From Streptomyces sp. RKAG293 (lineage in GTDB: Bacteria; Actinomycetota; Actinomycetes; Streptomycetales; Streptomycetaceae): a stretch of DNA of 64,000 nt. Both the position numbers and the translations under genes were made by a program. The notes below the pieces were generated by a model. The model searched no databases. It was not told the origin of the DNA and saw only the letters and a list, made by a program, of their open reading frames with translations. Positions 17,520-25,748 of the stretch are shown here, one piece after another. The DNA is taken from positions 2,176,501 through 2,240,500 of the forward strand of contig NZ_JAJOZB010000001.1 in NCBI RefSeq assembly GCF_023701745.1, read 5' to 3'. Position 1 is the first letter of the stretch, and each line of letters opens with the position of its first letter.

Positions 17520-18565
17520 GGTGTGGTCCCTTCGTGTCCCGGATGTTCCCCCGACGCTACCGCCAGCAGCCGGGACGCCTTCAGCTCGGTCTCGTCCCAC
17601 TCCCGCACCGGGTCGGAGCCCCAGGTGATGCCGGCTCCCGTGCCGAAGCGCAGCAGCGGTTCCGGGCCGGTGCGGTCGACCCAGAACGTCCTGATCCCCA
17701 CGGCCAGTTCACCGGTGCCGCGGTCGGCGTCCACCCAGCCGACGCCCCCGCAGTAGGGGCCGCGCGGCGCCGTCTCCAGCTCCGCGATGATCCGCAGCGC
17801 ACTGGACTTGGGAGCTCCGGTGACCGAGCCGGGCGGGAAGGTGGCGGCGAACAGCCCGGCCCAGCCGGTGTCCTGGCGCAGCTCGCCCCGCACGCTCGAG
17901 ACGAGGTGGACCAGGCCGGGGTGCTTCTCGACCGCGCACAGCTCCGGGACGGTGACCGAGCCGGTCGCGCAGACCCGCCCCAGGTCGTTGCGGACCAGGT
18001 CCACGATCATCACGTTCTCGGCGTGGTCCTTCGGCAGCAGATCCGCCTCCGTACGTCCGGTGCCCTTTATCGGGCCGGATCCGACGAGGGACCGGTCGCG
18101 GCGCAGATAGAGCTCAGGGGACGCGGTGGCGATCTCCACACCGTGCGCCGGGAGCCGGATGGTGCCCGCGTACGGGGCCGGGTTGCCGTGGGCGAGCACC
18201 GAGCCGAGCGCGTCGATGTCGGACCGGGCGGGGTCGGGCAGCGGCGCGGACAGCACCCGGCAGAGGTTGGCCTGGTAGACGTCGCCGGCCGCGATGTACG
18301 CGCGTATGCGGCGCACACCCGCGATGTAGGCCTCCCGGTCCAGTGAGGAGGTCCACACTCCGGTGGCCGGTCCGCACCAGCCGTCCGGCGACGCCGGCGG
18401 CGCGGAACGGACGTCCCCGAAGCGCGCGCACACCACCTGTCCCTCGAAGTCCGCGGACACCGCCCAGAAGCCCGAGGAGTCGAGCGCGGCGAGGTCGCTG
18501 GTGACATCTCGCAGGTCGGAGGCGACGCGGCCGCCGAAGCGGGCCATCGGGACGAGGTCTCGCAC
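17516..18565 (-). CDS. pabB: Chorismate-binding enzyme, aminodeoxychorismate synthase component I type
   Basis: 349 residues with the chorismate-utilising fold. Key motifs: GDVYQANLCRVL, GSGPIKGTGRTE, ENVMIVDLVRNDLGR, and TFPPGSVTGAPK. With the PabC-like partner it should make aminodeoxychorismate from chorismate, given ammonia or an amidotransferase (PabA) encoded elsewhere. It is shorter than PabB of enteric bacteria, lacking much of the N-terminal domain, as in other actinomycete forms. The start is GTG at 18565. Confidence 0.85.
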   Translation of the reverse strand: MRDLVPMARFGGRVASDLRDVTSDLAALDSSGFWAVSADFEGQVVCARFGDVRSAPPASPDGWCGPATGVWTSSLDREAYIAGVRRIRAYIAAGDVYQANLCRVLSAPLPDPARSDIDALGSVLAHGNPAPYAGTIRLPAHGVEIATASPELYLRRDRSLVGSGPIKGTGRTEADLLPKDHAENVMIVDLVRNDLGRVCATGSVTVPELCAVEKHPGLVHLVSSVRGELRQDTGWAGLFAATFPPGSVTGAPKSSALRIIAELETAPRGPYCGGVGWVDADRGTGELAVGIRTFWVDRTGPEPLLRFGTGAGITWGSDPVREWDETELKASRLLAVASGEHPGHEGTTP

Positions 18566-18678
18566 AGTGCTTCCAGGGTCGGTCCGAAGGGGTGTGGCCG
18601 AGTCTAGAGCGGCGCCCGCCGCGGCGCCCCGCTGGTCATTCGCTGGTCAGCAGCCCGGCACGCTGCGGAAACCGGTTT

Positions 18679-18706
18679 TTGAGCTGGCCGTGGAATCCGC
18701 TAGAGT
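18679..18706 (+). promoter_or_regulatory. Promoter of tRNA Gly-Cys-Val operon
   Basis: TTGAGC at 18679-18684 and TAGAGT at 18701-18706, spaced 16 bases, stand 47 bases ahead of the first tRNA. They fit a housekeeping sigma (HrdB) promoter. Confidence 0.6.
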
Positions 18707-18752
18707 TCAACACGTCGCCGGGACGCGGAAGCGCCCCGGAGCTACGACACCT

Positions 18753-18824
18753 GCGGACGTGGCTCAGTGGTAGAGCATCACCTTGCCAAGGTGAGGGTCG
18801 CGAGTTCGAATCTCGTCGTCCGCT
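18753..18824 (+). tRNA. tRNA-Gly (anticodon GCC)
   Basis: A 72-nt cloverleaf with acceptor GCGGACG/CGTCCGC and discriminator T. The anticodon loop TTGCCAA reads GCC. First gene of the tRNA operon. Confidence 0.95.
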
Positions 18825-18857
18825 CGGCGTGGGGGATTTCCCGTCCCCGACGATGTT

Positions 18858-18928
18858 GGTGGAGTGGCCGAGAGGCGAGGCAACGGCCTGCAAAGCCGTC
18901 TACACGGGTTCAAATCCCGTCTCCACCT
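18858..18928 (+). tRNA. tRNA-Cys (anticodon GCA)
   Basis: A 71-nt cloverleaf with acceptor GGTGGAG/CTCCACC. The anticodon loop CTGCAAA reads GCA. It lies 33 bases after tRNA-Gly and 3 bases before the first tRNA-Val. Confidence 0.95.
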
Positions 18929-18931
18929 CAC

Positions 18932-19003
18932 GCGCGATTAGCTCAGCGGGAGAGCGCTTCCCTGACACGGAAGAGGTCACTGGTTCAATCCCAGTATCGC
19001 GCA
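18932..19003 (+). tRNA. tRNA-Val (anticodon GAC), copy 1
   Basis: A 72-nt cloverleaf with acceptor GCGCGAT/ATCGCGC. The anticodon loop CTGACAC reads GAC. First of three identical tandem copies. Confidence 0.95.
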
Positions 19004-19047
19004 CGCAGCACAGCACCACTTGTATCGCAGCAGTTGTAGTGGGTCCC

Positions 19048-19119
19048 GCGCGATTAGCTCAGCGGGAGAGCGCTTCCCTGACACGGAAGAGGTCACTGGT
19101 TCAATCCCAGTATCGCGCA
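19048..19119 (+). tRNA. tRNA-Val (anticodon GAC), copy 2
   Basis: Identical in sequence to copy 1; starts 116 bases downstream of it. Confidence 0.95.
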
Positions 19120-19163
19120 CGCAGCACAGCACCACTTGCATGGCAGCAGTTGTAGTGGGTCCC

Positions 19164-19235
19164 GCGCGATTAGCTCAGCGGGAGAGCGCTTCCCTGACAC
19201 GGAAGAGGTCACTGGTTCAATCCCAGTATCGCGCA
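19164..19235 (+). tRNA. tRNA-Val (anticodon GAC), copy 3
   Basis: Identical to copies 1 and 2. Last tRNA of the operon; a terminator hairpin begins 9 bases later. Confidence 0.95.
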
Positions 19236-19244
19236 CACGTCATG

Positions 19245-19281
19245 ACCGAGGGCCGGAGCGATCATCGCTCCGGCCCTCGGT
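19245..19281 (+). terminator. tRNA operon terminator
   Basis: A perfect 16-bp inverted repeat (19245-19260 with 19266-19281) with an ATCAT loop. Confidence 0.8.
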
Positions 19282-19327
19282 CGTTCCCGCCGCCGCTCGC
19301 CGGGCGTCCCCGGCATCCGTCCTGGGG

Positions 19328-19642
19328 TCAGGACGAGAAGAGCATGTGCCCGAAGCTGCGGTGCTTCTGGTGGTGGCCGCCGTGGTGACCGCCGTGGCCG
19401 CCGTGCTGCGGGGCGCCCCAGGCGGGACCCGCGGGGTACGCCTGCGGCGCCGGGTAGGCCTGCTGGGCCGGGTAGGCCTGCTGCGGCGGCGCGGCCGGCT
19501 GGTTCCACTGGCCCTCGACCCGGGCGAGCGCCTCCAGCTCGCCGTAGTCCAGGAAGATCCCCCGGCAGTTGCCGCATTGCTCGATCTGGACGCCGTTGCG
19601 ATTGAACGTGTGCATCGGGCCCTGGCACTTGGGACAGTGCAT
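19328..19642 (-). CDS. TFIIB-type zinc-ribbon protein
   Basis: 104 residues. A zinc ribbon at the N-terminus has ligands C3, C6, C23 and C26 (MHCPKC ... CGNCRGIFLDYGEL), as in the zf-TFIIB family. A repetitive linker of QQAYPA-type repeats and a His/Gly-rich tail (HGGHGGHHGGHHQKH) could bind metal. Possibly a nucleic-acid- or metal-binding protein; role unknown. Confidence 0.8.
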   Translation of the reverse strand: MHCPKCQGPMHTFNRNGVQIEQCGNCRGIFLDYGELEALARVEGQWNQPAAPPQQAYPAQQAYPAPQAYPAGPAWGAPQHGGHGGHHGGHHQKHRSFGHMLFSS

Positions 19643-19705
19643 CTCCGGCTCAACTCCTCGATTGCGGTGATTCGCCGCCGGAACGCCCGTCCGGCGGAGC
19701 TGGGT

Positions 19706-20629
19706 TCACGATACGTGGGTGATCCGGGCGCAGGCAGCGGTGAGGTCCAGCTCGACCTCGTCGAGCGGGCGCTTCTCGCGGGCGGCCCGCACCACGGCCA
19801 GCGCGGCCGACTGGACGGTCAACGCGCGGGCCGGCACGTCCAGATACGGCCAGGGGTCGCCGTCGGGCGGCACCGCCCGGCCGCCCGCGTCCCGGTAGGC
19901 GCCCAGGAAGCGCGTCCAGGCGTCCGGGTCGAGCAGGCCGGTCGCGAACCACATGGCGGGACGGGCCAGGTCCCAGGCGGGATCGCCGGTCCCCAGGTCG
20001 TCGACGTCGATGAGCTGCCAGGGACCGCCGGGGGTGGGATGCCGGACGAGCTGGCCGAGGTGCAGATCACCGTGGCAGAGGGTGTCCGCACGCGGCTGCG
20101 GTGCCTCGTCGCGGGCCCAGCCGGGCAGGCACTCCCAGGCCCGCAGCACGGTGTCCGCGGCGGCCGACCGGGCGCCGGCCGTCATGCGGGCGACGGCGCG
20201 GGCCGCCTTGGCGGGGCCGCGCATGGGCGGCAGCGGGTGCGGAAGCGCGTGCGGGGGGACGGCGTGCAGCCGGGCGAGGAGGACGGCGGCGTCCTCCCAG
20301 GGCGCGCTGCCGGGCTCCTCGCGGTCCACGGGTTCGCCCAGCGGCCAGGCGGTGACGGGGCGGCCGTGCAGCAGCGAGCCGGTGCTGGGCGCGGGCAGGG
20401 GCAGCGGGGCGAGCAGGATGCCGCGGAGCAACGGGTGCGCGGCGACGCCGAGGCGGACCGCGAGGGCCTCCCGGTCGGTGTCGCCGGCGTGCGCCTTGGC
20501 GACGAGCGCGCCGCTGCGGACCACCGTGCCGTCGGGCCGGTGGGCGAGCACCGAGGTCTCGGATATGCCGGAGATGCCCGCGGCGAGCGCGGCGAGCTCC
20601 GCCGTCAGCTCCTCCCCCACCACCGTCAT
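19706..20629 (-). CDS. APH-type phosphotransferase family protein
   Basis: 307 residues of the aminoglycoside phosphotransferase/choline kinase-like superfamily. The catalytic loop is LCHGDLHLGQLV, and the metal-binding segment is WQLIDVDDLGTGDPAWDLA. These enzymes phosphorylate diverse small molecules; nothing here singles out an antibiotic. The ATG at 20629 is preferred; no good Shine-Dalgarno is seen, so the gene may be leaderless or the start may differ. Confidence 0.8.
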   Translation of the reverse strand: MTVVGEELTAELAALAAGISGISETSVLAHRPDGTVVRSGALVAKAHAGDTDREALAVRLGVAAHPLLRGILLAPLPLPAPSTGSLLHGRPVTAWPLGEPVDREEPGSAPWEDAAVLLARLHAVPPHALPHPLPPMRGPAKAARAVARMTAGARSAAADTVLRAWECLPGWARDEAPQPRADTLCHGDLHLGQLVRHPTPGGPWQLIDVDDLGTGDPAWDLARPAMWFATGLLDPDAWTRFLGAYRDAGGRAVPPDGDPWPYLDVPARALTVQSAALAVVRAAREKRPLDEVELDLTAACARITHVS

Positions 20630-20665
20630 ACGTTCAGTCAAGCACCCTCGCGAGCCCTGACGTGC

Positions 20666-20703
20666 GTGATGCCCGGGTACCACCGCTGGTACCCGGGCAT
20701 CAC
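20666..20703 (-). terminator. Perfect 17-bp hairpin
   Basis: Positions 20666-20682 and 20687-20703 are exact inverted repeats around a CCGC loop. It follows the small gene at 20801-21004 on the minus strand and precedes the phosphotransferase start, so it is probably a terminator. Confidence 0.6.
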
Positions 20704-20800
20704 GGCCGTCCGTCGCACCCCCGTCCCCACGGGGTTTCGTACCGGTTCCCCAGCCCGGACCGCTCTTCCGGGCATGGGGCCGATGCATCGGGGCGCTGTG

Positions 20801-21004
20801 TCAGCGCCCCATCAGCCCGGCTACGGACGACGCTTGTGTGGCCACCGCGTCGAAGCCTCCGAAGAGCAGGGCGAGGAGCACCGCGAGTGGCAGCACCATG
20901 GCCGCTGCGACCAGCGGATGGCGCGTGCCGGACGGGCGGGTACCGAAGGCGGCGATCCTGCTGCCGCGCATGGGGCGCACCGTACGACTCACTGTGTTCG
21001 CCAT
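20801..21004 (-). CDS. Small single-pass membrane protein
   Basis: 67 residues. A basic N-terminus (about 28 residues, several Arg) precedes one membrane helix, HPLVAAAMVLPLAVLLALLF, and a short tail. AGGAGAGG stands just upstream of the ATG at 21004, supporting a real gene. No known family. It is followed by the 20666-20703 hairpin. Confidence 0.65.
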   Translation of the reverse strand: MANTVSRTVRPMRGSRIAAFGTRPSGTRHPLVAAAMVLPLAVLLALLFGGFDAVATQASSVAGLMGR

Positions 21005-21298
21005 GGCCCTCTCCTGAGGTGTCGGTCGTTCACGCTGGTGGTACGTCTGGTTGTCGGTCAGGCAAGCGGCGGGCGTCTGACCTCGGGGGACGAGTGCTAC
21101 GCCCGCCGCTTGATTTCAAGATTAGGTGCGCGCCATGGCCTGGTCGTCATGCCGTCGTACCGCTTTCCGGGCCTCCGGGAGGATGACGCGGGCCCGCCCG
21201 GGGTACTCCCCTGGGTGGACACCGGGCCCCCGGTCCCAGGGTGATCCCTGAGGGGGCTACCCCGAGGGAGGGACCACCCGGCGGGCCGTTCGGTCGCG

Positions 21299-21529
21299 CT
21301 AGGCCTCGGTGTCGTCCCTAGGAATGGGCTGTTCCACCAGGGCGAGCACCCGGGTGGACATGAATCGGGCGGTGCGGACGACGGTGCCGTTGCGGGTGAC
21401 TTCACTCACTTCCACCACCCCGCGGCGCACCGCGGTCTCGACCCGGCGGCCGGCCCGGGTGGCCACCACCTCATAGGTACGGGTGGTGTCCCCGGCATCC
21501 ACGACTATCTCCACGCGATCACCTTTCAC
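21299..21529 (-). CDS. Small conserved-looking hypothetical protein
   Basis: 76 residues from a GTG at 21529, with a GGGGG purine run upstream. The sequence is rich in short beta strands (VEIVVDAGDTTRTYEVVATR; RGVVEVSEVTRNGTVVRTARF), suggesting a small all-beta domain. Coding character is better than in the surrounding frames, which are open only through G/C bias. Function unknown; divergent from the kinase gene. Confidence 0.6.
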   Translation of the reverse strand: MKGDRVEIVVDAGDTTRTYEVVATRAGRRVETAVRRGVVEVSEVTRNGTVVRTARFMSTRVLALVEQPIPRDDTEA

Positions 21530-21730
21530 GGCGTCATTCCCCCTTGGCAGACGGACCGTTGATGGTGCGGGCCCGGCCGTTCCAGCCCTTCGGAGCGGCC
21601 CGTTCCCACCTCTTAAGGATCCCACCCGGCACTGACAATCCCCCGTCCGGCGCATGCGCGGCCTATCGGCGCACCGGGAGTTCAGTCCGTAAGCTGTGGA
21701 CGTCCAACTGGCCAGGCAGCGGGGAAGAAC

Positions 21731-22894
21731 ATGGCGATGATGCGGCTCCGGCGCGAGGATCCGCGTGTCGTCGGCTCGTTCAGGCTGCACCGGCGGCTGG
21801 GCGCCGGCGGCATGGGTGTGGTGTACCTGGGTGCCGACAAGCGCGGCCAGCGGGTGGCACTGAAGGTGATCCGGCCGGAACTGGCGGAGGATCAGGAGTT
21901 CCGTTCGCGGTTCGCCCGTGAGGTCTCGGCCGCGCGCAGGATCCGCGGCGGCTGCACGGCGCGGCTGGTGGCGGCCGATCTGGACGCGGACCGGCCGTGG
22001 TTCGCCACCCAGTACGTGCCCGGCCCCTCGCTGCACGACAAGGTCGCCGAGGAGGGGACGCTGCAGGCGTCCGAGGTCGCCGCGATCGGTGCGGCGCTCG
22101 CCGACGGCCTGGTGGCGGTGCACGAGGCGGGGGTGGTCCACCGCGATCTGAAGCCGTCGAACATCCTGCTGTCGCCGAAGGGCCCGCGGATCATCGACTT
22201 CGGGATCGCGTGGTCGACCGGCGCGAGCACCCTGACGCATGTGGGGACGGCCGTCGGCTCCCCCGGGTTCCTCGCCCCCGAGCAGGTGCGCGGCGCGGCC
22301 GTCACCCCGGCGACCGACGTCTTCGCGTTCGGCGCGACCCTCGCGTACGCGGCGACCGCCGACTCGCCGTTCGGTCAGGGCAGTTCCGAGGTGATGCTGT
22401 ACCGGGTCGTGCACGAGGAGCCGGATCTGAGCGGGGTGCCGGACGCGCTCGCGCCGCTGGTCTACGCGTGTCTCGCGAAGGATCCCGGGGACCGGCCCAG
22501 CACCGTTCAGCTGTCCGAGCGGCTGGCCGAGATCGCGGCGCGTGAGGCGCGCGGGCTCGGCGCGCCCCGGCGCGAGGCGGTGCCGAAGACGGCGGGCCCG
22601 CGCCCGGAGCGGCCCACCGGGCGGCGGGCCGAGGAGTACGCCCAGCAGCACACCGAGCGGCGGACGGCGGGCGGCACGGCGTCCTCGGCGCGGCACACCG
22701 GCCGTACGCCGGTCCCGCGGCCGCCGGGGCAGCGCACTCCCGCGCCGCGGACCCCCGCGCCCCGTACGCCCGCGGGACGCCGTCCCGGCGGGCCCGACCG
22801 GCGGCTGCTGCGCCAACGCCTCATCGTCTTCGTCATCGTGACGCTGCTGGCCGCGGCCTGTATCGCGGTCGCGCAGGGCGCCTGGCCGCGCTGA
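21731..22894 (+). CDS. Membrane-anchored Ser/Thr protein kinase
   Basis: 387 residues. A complete Hanks-type kinase domain occupies about residues 14-275: glycine loop GAGGMGVVY (24-32), Lys45, HRDLKPSN (137-144) and DFG (156-158). A Pro/Arg/Thr-rich linker of ~80 residues leads to one membrane helix (LIVFVIVTLLAAACIAVA) eight residues from the end. There is no extracellular sensor such as PASTA, so signals must be sensed inside the cell or by partners. GGGGAA precedes the ATG at 21731. Confidence 0.9.
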   Translation: MAMMRLRREDPRVVGSFRLHRRLGAGGMGVVYLGADKRGQRVALKVIRPELAEDQEFRSRFAREVSAARRIRGGCTARLVAADLDADRPWFATQYVPGPSLHDKVAEEGTLQASEVAAIGAALADGLVAVHEAGVVHRDLKPSNILLSPKGPRIIDFGIAWSTGASTLTHVGTAVGSPGFLAPEQVRGAAVTPATDVFAFGATLAYAATADSPFGQGSSEVMLYRVVHEEPDLSGVPDALAPLVYACLAKDPGDRPSTVQLSERLAEIAAREARGLGAPRREAVPKTAGPRPERPTGRRAEEYAQQHTERRTAGGTASSARHTGRTPVPRPPGQRTPAPRTPAPRTPAGRRPGGPDRRLLRQRLIVFVIVTLLAAACIAVAQGAWPR

Positions 22895-22898
22895 CCCC

Positions 22899-22960
22899 GC
22901 TCCCGGAACACCCGTCCGCTCTCCCGGAGCACCGTCCGCTCTCCCGGAGCACCGTCCACC
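22899..22960. repeat. Three short direct repeats
   Basis: A ~20-base unit (TCCCGGAGCACCGTCCGCTC and variants) occurs three times in a row right after the kinase stop codon. Likely slippage-derived; no function evident. Confidence 0.6.
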
Positions 22961-23004
22961 GCTCCCCCGCGGGGTCTGGCGTCGGCACCCCCACATCGAC
23001 TACG

Positions 23005-23024
23005 TTACCAAGCGCTTGCTTAGT
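23005..23024 (+). promoter_or_regulatory. KstR2-like TetR-family operator
   Basis: Bases 23007-23020 match AnCAAGnnCTTGnT exactly, the motif established for the mycobacterial TetR regulator KstR2. Related sites control acyl-CoA dehydrogenase genes. It lies 40 bases ahead of the acyl-CoA dehydrogenase start at 23060, where an operator would be expected. The cognate repressor is not in the immediate neighbourhood. Confidence 0.6.
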
Positions 23025-23059
23025 CACGATGAGATGGATGAGCGGGAAGGACGTGGCGT

Positions 23060-24262
23060 ATGACGACCGAACCGGCGGGCACCCCCGACGAGGAGGGCCT
23101 GCGTCACCGCGTGCGGGCGCTGCTTGCCGCCCACGACCCCGCCGCCACCGACCGCCTCGCGTTCCTGCGGGCCCGGTTCGACGCGGGCCTGGCCTGGGTG
23201 CACTACCCCCAGGGCCTGGGCGGCCTCGGCGCCCGCCGCTCCCTGCAGGGGGTCGTGGACGCCGAGCTGGCGGCGGCCGGAGCGCCCGAGAACGATCCGC
23301 GCCGGATCGGCATCGGCCTGGGCATGGCGGCCCCGACCGTCCTCACCTTCGGCACCGACGAACAGAAGGCCCGTTTCCTGCGGCCGCTGTGGACCGGCGA
23401 GGAGGTCTGGTGCCAGCTCTTCAGCGAGCCGGGCGCCGGCTCCGACCTGGCCTCGCTCGGCACCCGCGCGGTACGTGACGGCGACGACTGGGTGGTGACG
23501 GGCCAGAAGGTCTGGACGTCCAACGCGCACAACGCGCGCTGGGCCATCCTCATCGCCCGCACCGACCCCGACCTGCCCAAGCACCGCGGGATCACCTACT
23601 TCGTCTGCGACATGACCGACCCCGGTGTCGAGGTCCGCCCGCTGCGGCAGATCACCGGCGAGGCCGAGTTCAACGAGGTCTTCCTGACCGGCGTCCGGAT
23701 CCCGGACGCGCACCGCCTCGGGGCGGTCGGCGACGGCTGGCGGGTGGCGCAGACCACCCTCATGAACGAGCGGGTCGCGATCGGCGGCGCGTCCATCCCG
23801 CGCGAGGGCGGCATGATCGGCACGGTCGCCGCCACCTGGCGCGAACGGCCCGAGCTGCGCACCCCGGACCTGCACGACCGGCTGCTGCGCCTGTGGGTGG
23901 ACTCCGAGGTCTCCCGGCTCACCGCGGAACGGGTCCGCCAGCAGCTCGCCGCCGGTGCGCCCGGCCCCGAGGGCTCCGGGCTGAAGCTCGCCTTCGCCCG
24001 GCTCAACCAGCAGATCAGCGGCCTGGAGGTGGAACTCCTCGGCGAGGACGGACTGCGCTACGGCGACTGGACGATGACCCGCCCGGAGACCGTCGACTTC
24101 TTCGGACGGGACGCGGGCTACCGCTATCTGCGCGCCAAGGGCAACTCGATCGAGGGCGGCACCTCCGAGATCCTGCGCAACATCGTCTCCGAGCGGGTGC
24201 TCGGCCTGCCGTCCGAGCCCCGCACCGACAAGGACGCCGCCTGGAAGGACCTTCCCCGATGA
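23060..24262 (+). CDS. Acyl-CoA dehydrogenase, subunit 1
   Basis: 400 residues of the flavin-dependent acyl-CoA dehydrogenase family. Recognisable segments are WCQLFSEPGAGSDLASLGTRAV (FAD/substrate region), VTGQKVWTSNAHNARWA, and the C-terminal GNSIEGGTSEILRNIVSERVLGLP. It overlaps the next dehydrogenase by 4 bases (ATGA). Paired unequal ACADs of this type form heteromeric enzymes in sterol/CoA-ester degradation in actinomycetes; with the KstR2-like site this suggests use on steroid-like or branched acyl-CoAs (inference). Confidence 0.9.
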   Translation: MTTEPAGTPDEEGLRHRVRALLAAHDPAATDRLAFLRARFDAGLAWVHYPQGLGGLGARRSLQGVVDAELAAAGAPENDPRRIGIGLGMAAPTVLTFGTDEQKARFLRPLWTGEEVWCQLFSEPGAGSDLASLGTRAVRDGDDWVVTGQKVWTSNAHNARWAILIARTDPDLPKHRGITYFVCDMTDPGVEVRPLRQITGEAEFNEVFLTGVRIPDAHRLGAVGDGWRVAQTTLMNERVAIGGASIPREGGMIGTVAATWRERPELRTPDLHDRLLRLWVDSEVSRLTAERVRQQLAAGAPGPEGSGLKLAFARLNQQISGLEVELLGEDGLRYGDWTMTRPETVDFFGRDAGYRYLRAKGNSIEGGTSEILRNIVSERVLGLPSEPRTDKDAAWKDLPR

Positions 24263-25395
24263 ACCAGCCGTCGTCGCAGCCCGCGACCCCCGACCTGCTG
24301 TACTCCGACGTCGAGGACGATCTGCGGTCCGCCGTTCGCGGTCTGCTGGCCGACCGCTGCCCGCCCACCGCCGTGCTGGCCCGGATCGAGAGCGGCACCC
24401 CGTACGACCTGGACCTGTGGCGCACGCTGGCCGCGGAGATCGGCATCGCGGGGCTGCTCGTACCGGAAGAGCTCGGCGGCCAGGGGGCGTCCGCCCGCGA
24501 GGCCGCGGTGGTGCTGGAGGAACTCGGCGGCGCGGTCGCCCCGGTGCCGTTCCTCGGCAGCGCGGTGCTCGCCACCTCGGCGCTGCTGGCCGCGCCCGCG
24601 GCGGCGGGTCCGCTGCTGAAGCGGCTCGCCTCCGGCGAGGCCACCGCGGCACTGGCCGTACCGCTGCCCACGGCGCCCGGCGCCGCGTTCCCGGGGAGTG
24701 TTCGTGTTGCGGCCGACGGCACGCTGAGCGGCCGGATCACCAGCGTCGCCGACGCGTCGGCCGCGGACGTGCTCGTCGTGCCGGCGGTCGGCCCCGACGG
24801 GCCGGGCCTCTACGAGATCGCCGCAGACGCCGCCGGGGTCTCCATCGACGTGCCGGTCCCGCTCGACCTGACGCGGCCGATCGCCGACCTCACCCTGGAC
24901 GCGGTCGCCGCCCGGCTGCTCGTCGGTCCCGACTCGGCCGCCGATGCGCTGCGCGCCGCGTTGCTCACCGGGGCCGGGCTGCTCGCCTCTGAGCAGCTGG
25001 GCATCGCCCAGTGGTGCCTCGACGAGACTGTGCGCTACCTGGGCGAGCGGCATCAGTTCGGCCGCCCCGTCGGTTCCTTCCAGTCCCTCAAGCACCGGCT
25101 GGCGGACCTCTGGCTGGAGGTCGTCTCGGCCCGCGCCGCGGCCCGAAACGCCGCCGACGCGCTGGCGTCCGGCAGTCCTGACGCTGCCGTCGCGGTGGCC
25201 GTCGCCCAGGCGCACTGCGCCACGACCGCCGTGCACGCGGCGGAGGAGTGCGTCCAGCTGCACGGCGGTATCGGCATGACGTGGGAGCACCCCGCCCACC
25301 TCTACCTCAAGCGCGCCAAGGCCGACGAGATCGCCCTGGGCACCCCGGGCCGCCACCGGGCGGCTCTCGCCGAGTTGGTGGATCTCCCGGCCTGA
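24259..25395 (+). CDS. Acyl-CoA dehydrogenase, subunit 2
   Basis: 378 residues, a shorter and more diverged acyl-CoA dehydrogenase. The N-terminal helical domain contains LLVPEELGGQGASAREAAVVLEEL split around residue 60. The C-terminal domain has YLGERHQFGRPVGSFQSLKH and QLHGGIGMTWEHPAHLYLKR. The ATG overlaps the stop of the upstream dehydrogenase (ATGA), so the two are translationally coupled, as for alpha2beta2 ACAD pairs. Confidence 0.9.
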   Translation: MNQPSSQPATPDLLYSDVEDDLRSAVRGLLADRCPPTAVLARIESGTPYDLDLWRTLAAEIGIAGLLVPEELGGQGASAREAAVVLEELGGAVAPVPFLGSAVLATSALLAAPAAAGPLLKRLASGEATAALAVPLPTAPGAAFPGSVRVAADGTLSGRITSVADASAADVLVVPAVGPDGPGLYEIAADAAGVSIDVPVPLDLTRPIADLTLDAVAARLLVGPDSAADALRAALLTGAGLLASEQLGIAQWCLDETVRYLGERHQFGRPVGSFQSLKHRLADLWLEVVSARAAARNAADALASGSPDAAVAVAVAQAHCATTAVHAAEECVQLHGGIGMTWEHPAHLYLKRAKADEIALGTPGRHRAALAELVDLPA

Positions 25396-25748
25396 GCCCC
25401 GGGCGGGTGACCGGCCGTCAGTCGGTGGGGCGGCCGGGCGCCTCCGGCTGACGGGCGCCCCCGGCTCGCGGGTGGAGGTGTCATCGCGCCTGCTGCCCGG
25501 CGACGGCGGCGCACCGCCGTGGTGCAGGTCGGGGACGCGGCGGGGCACCTCCTCGGCGCTCGAAACCCGCGGGCCGTCCGCACCGTGACGGTGGTGGATT
25601 CTCGTCGCCTGCGGGGGCACCCCGCCACGTCCCCTCCGGTCCGATGGGCGTGCTCAGGCACGGGGGTGGCCGACGGCCGTCGTGGAGGCACCCCGCCCCG
25701 TCCCCTCCGGTCGGACGGGCGTTCCCGGCCGACTGTTGCGGGCGTTCC
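25396..25748. other. 353-bp intergenic region with repeats, no convincing gene
   Basis: A 38-base sequence at 25613-25650 recurs at 25684-25721 with four changes (period 71). A ~20-base copy of the end of the methyltransferase gene (25749 onward) recurs at 25418-25438. Open frames here are short and lack start signals; I see no supported gene. Confidence 0.6.

Larger units (their letters stand above)
18932..19235 (+). repeat. Tandem 116-bp repeat carrying tRNA-Val
   Basis: Three tRNA-Val(GAC) genes start at 18932, 19048 and 19164, exactly 116 bases apart. The two 44-base spacers are also almost identical; they differ at only two positions. This indicates recent tandem duplication of tRNA plus spacer. 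Confidence 0.95.

Noticed and set aside
18932..19235. Integration site for a mobile element in tRNA-Val
   Set aside because: No integrase or flanking 3'-end duplicate with foreign genes; the copies are full-length tandem genes.
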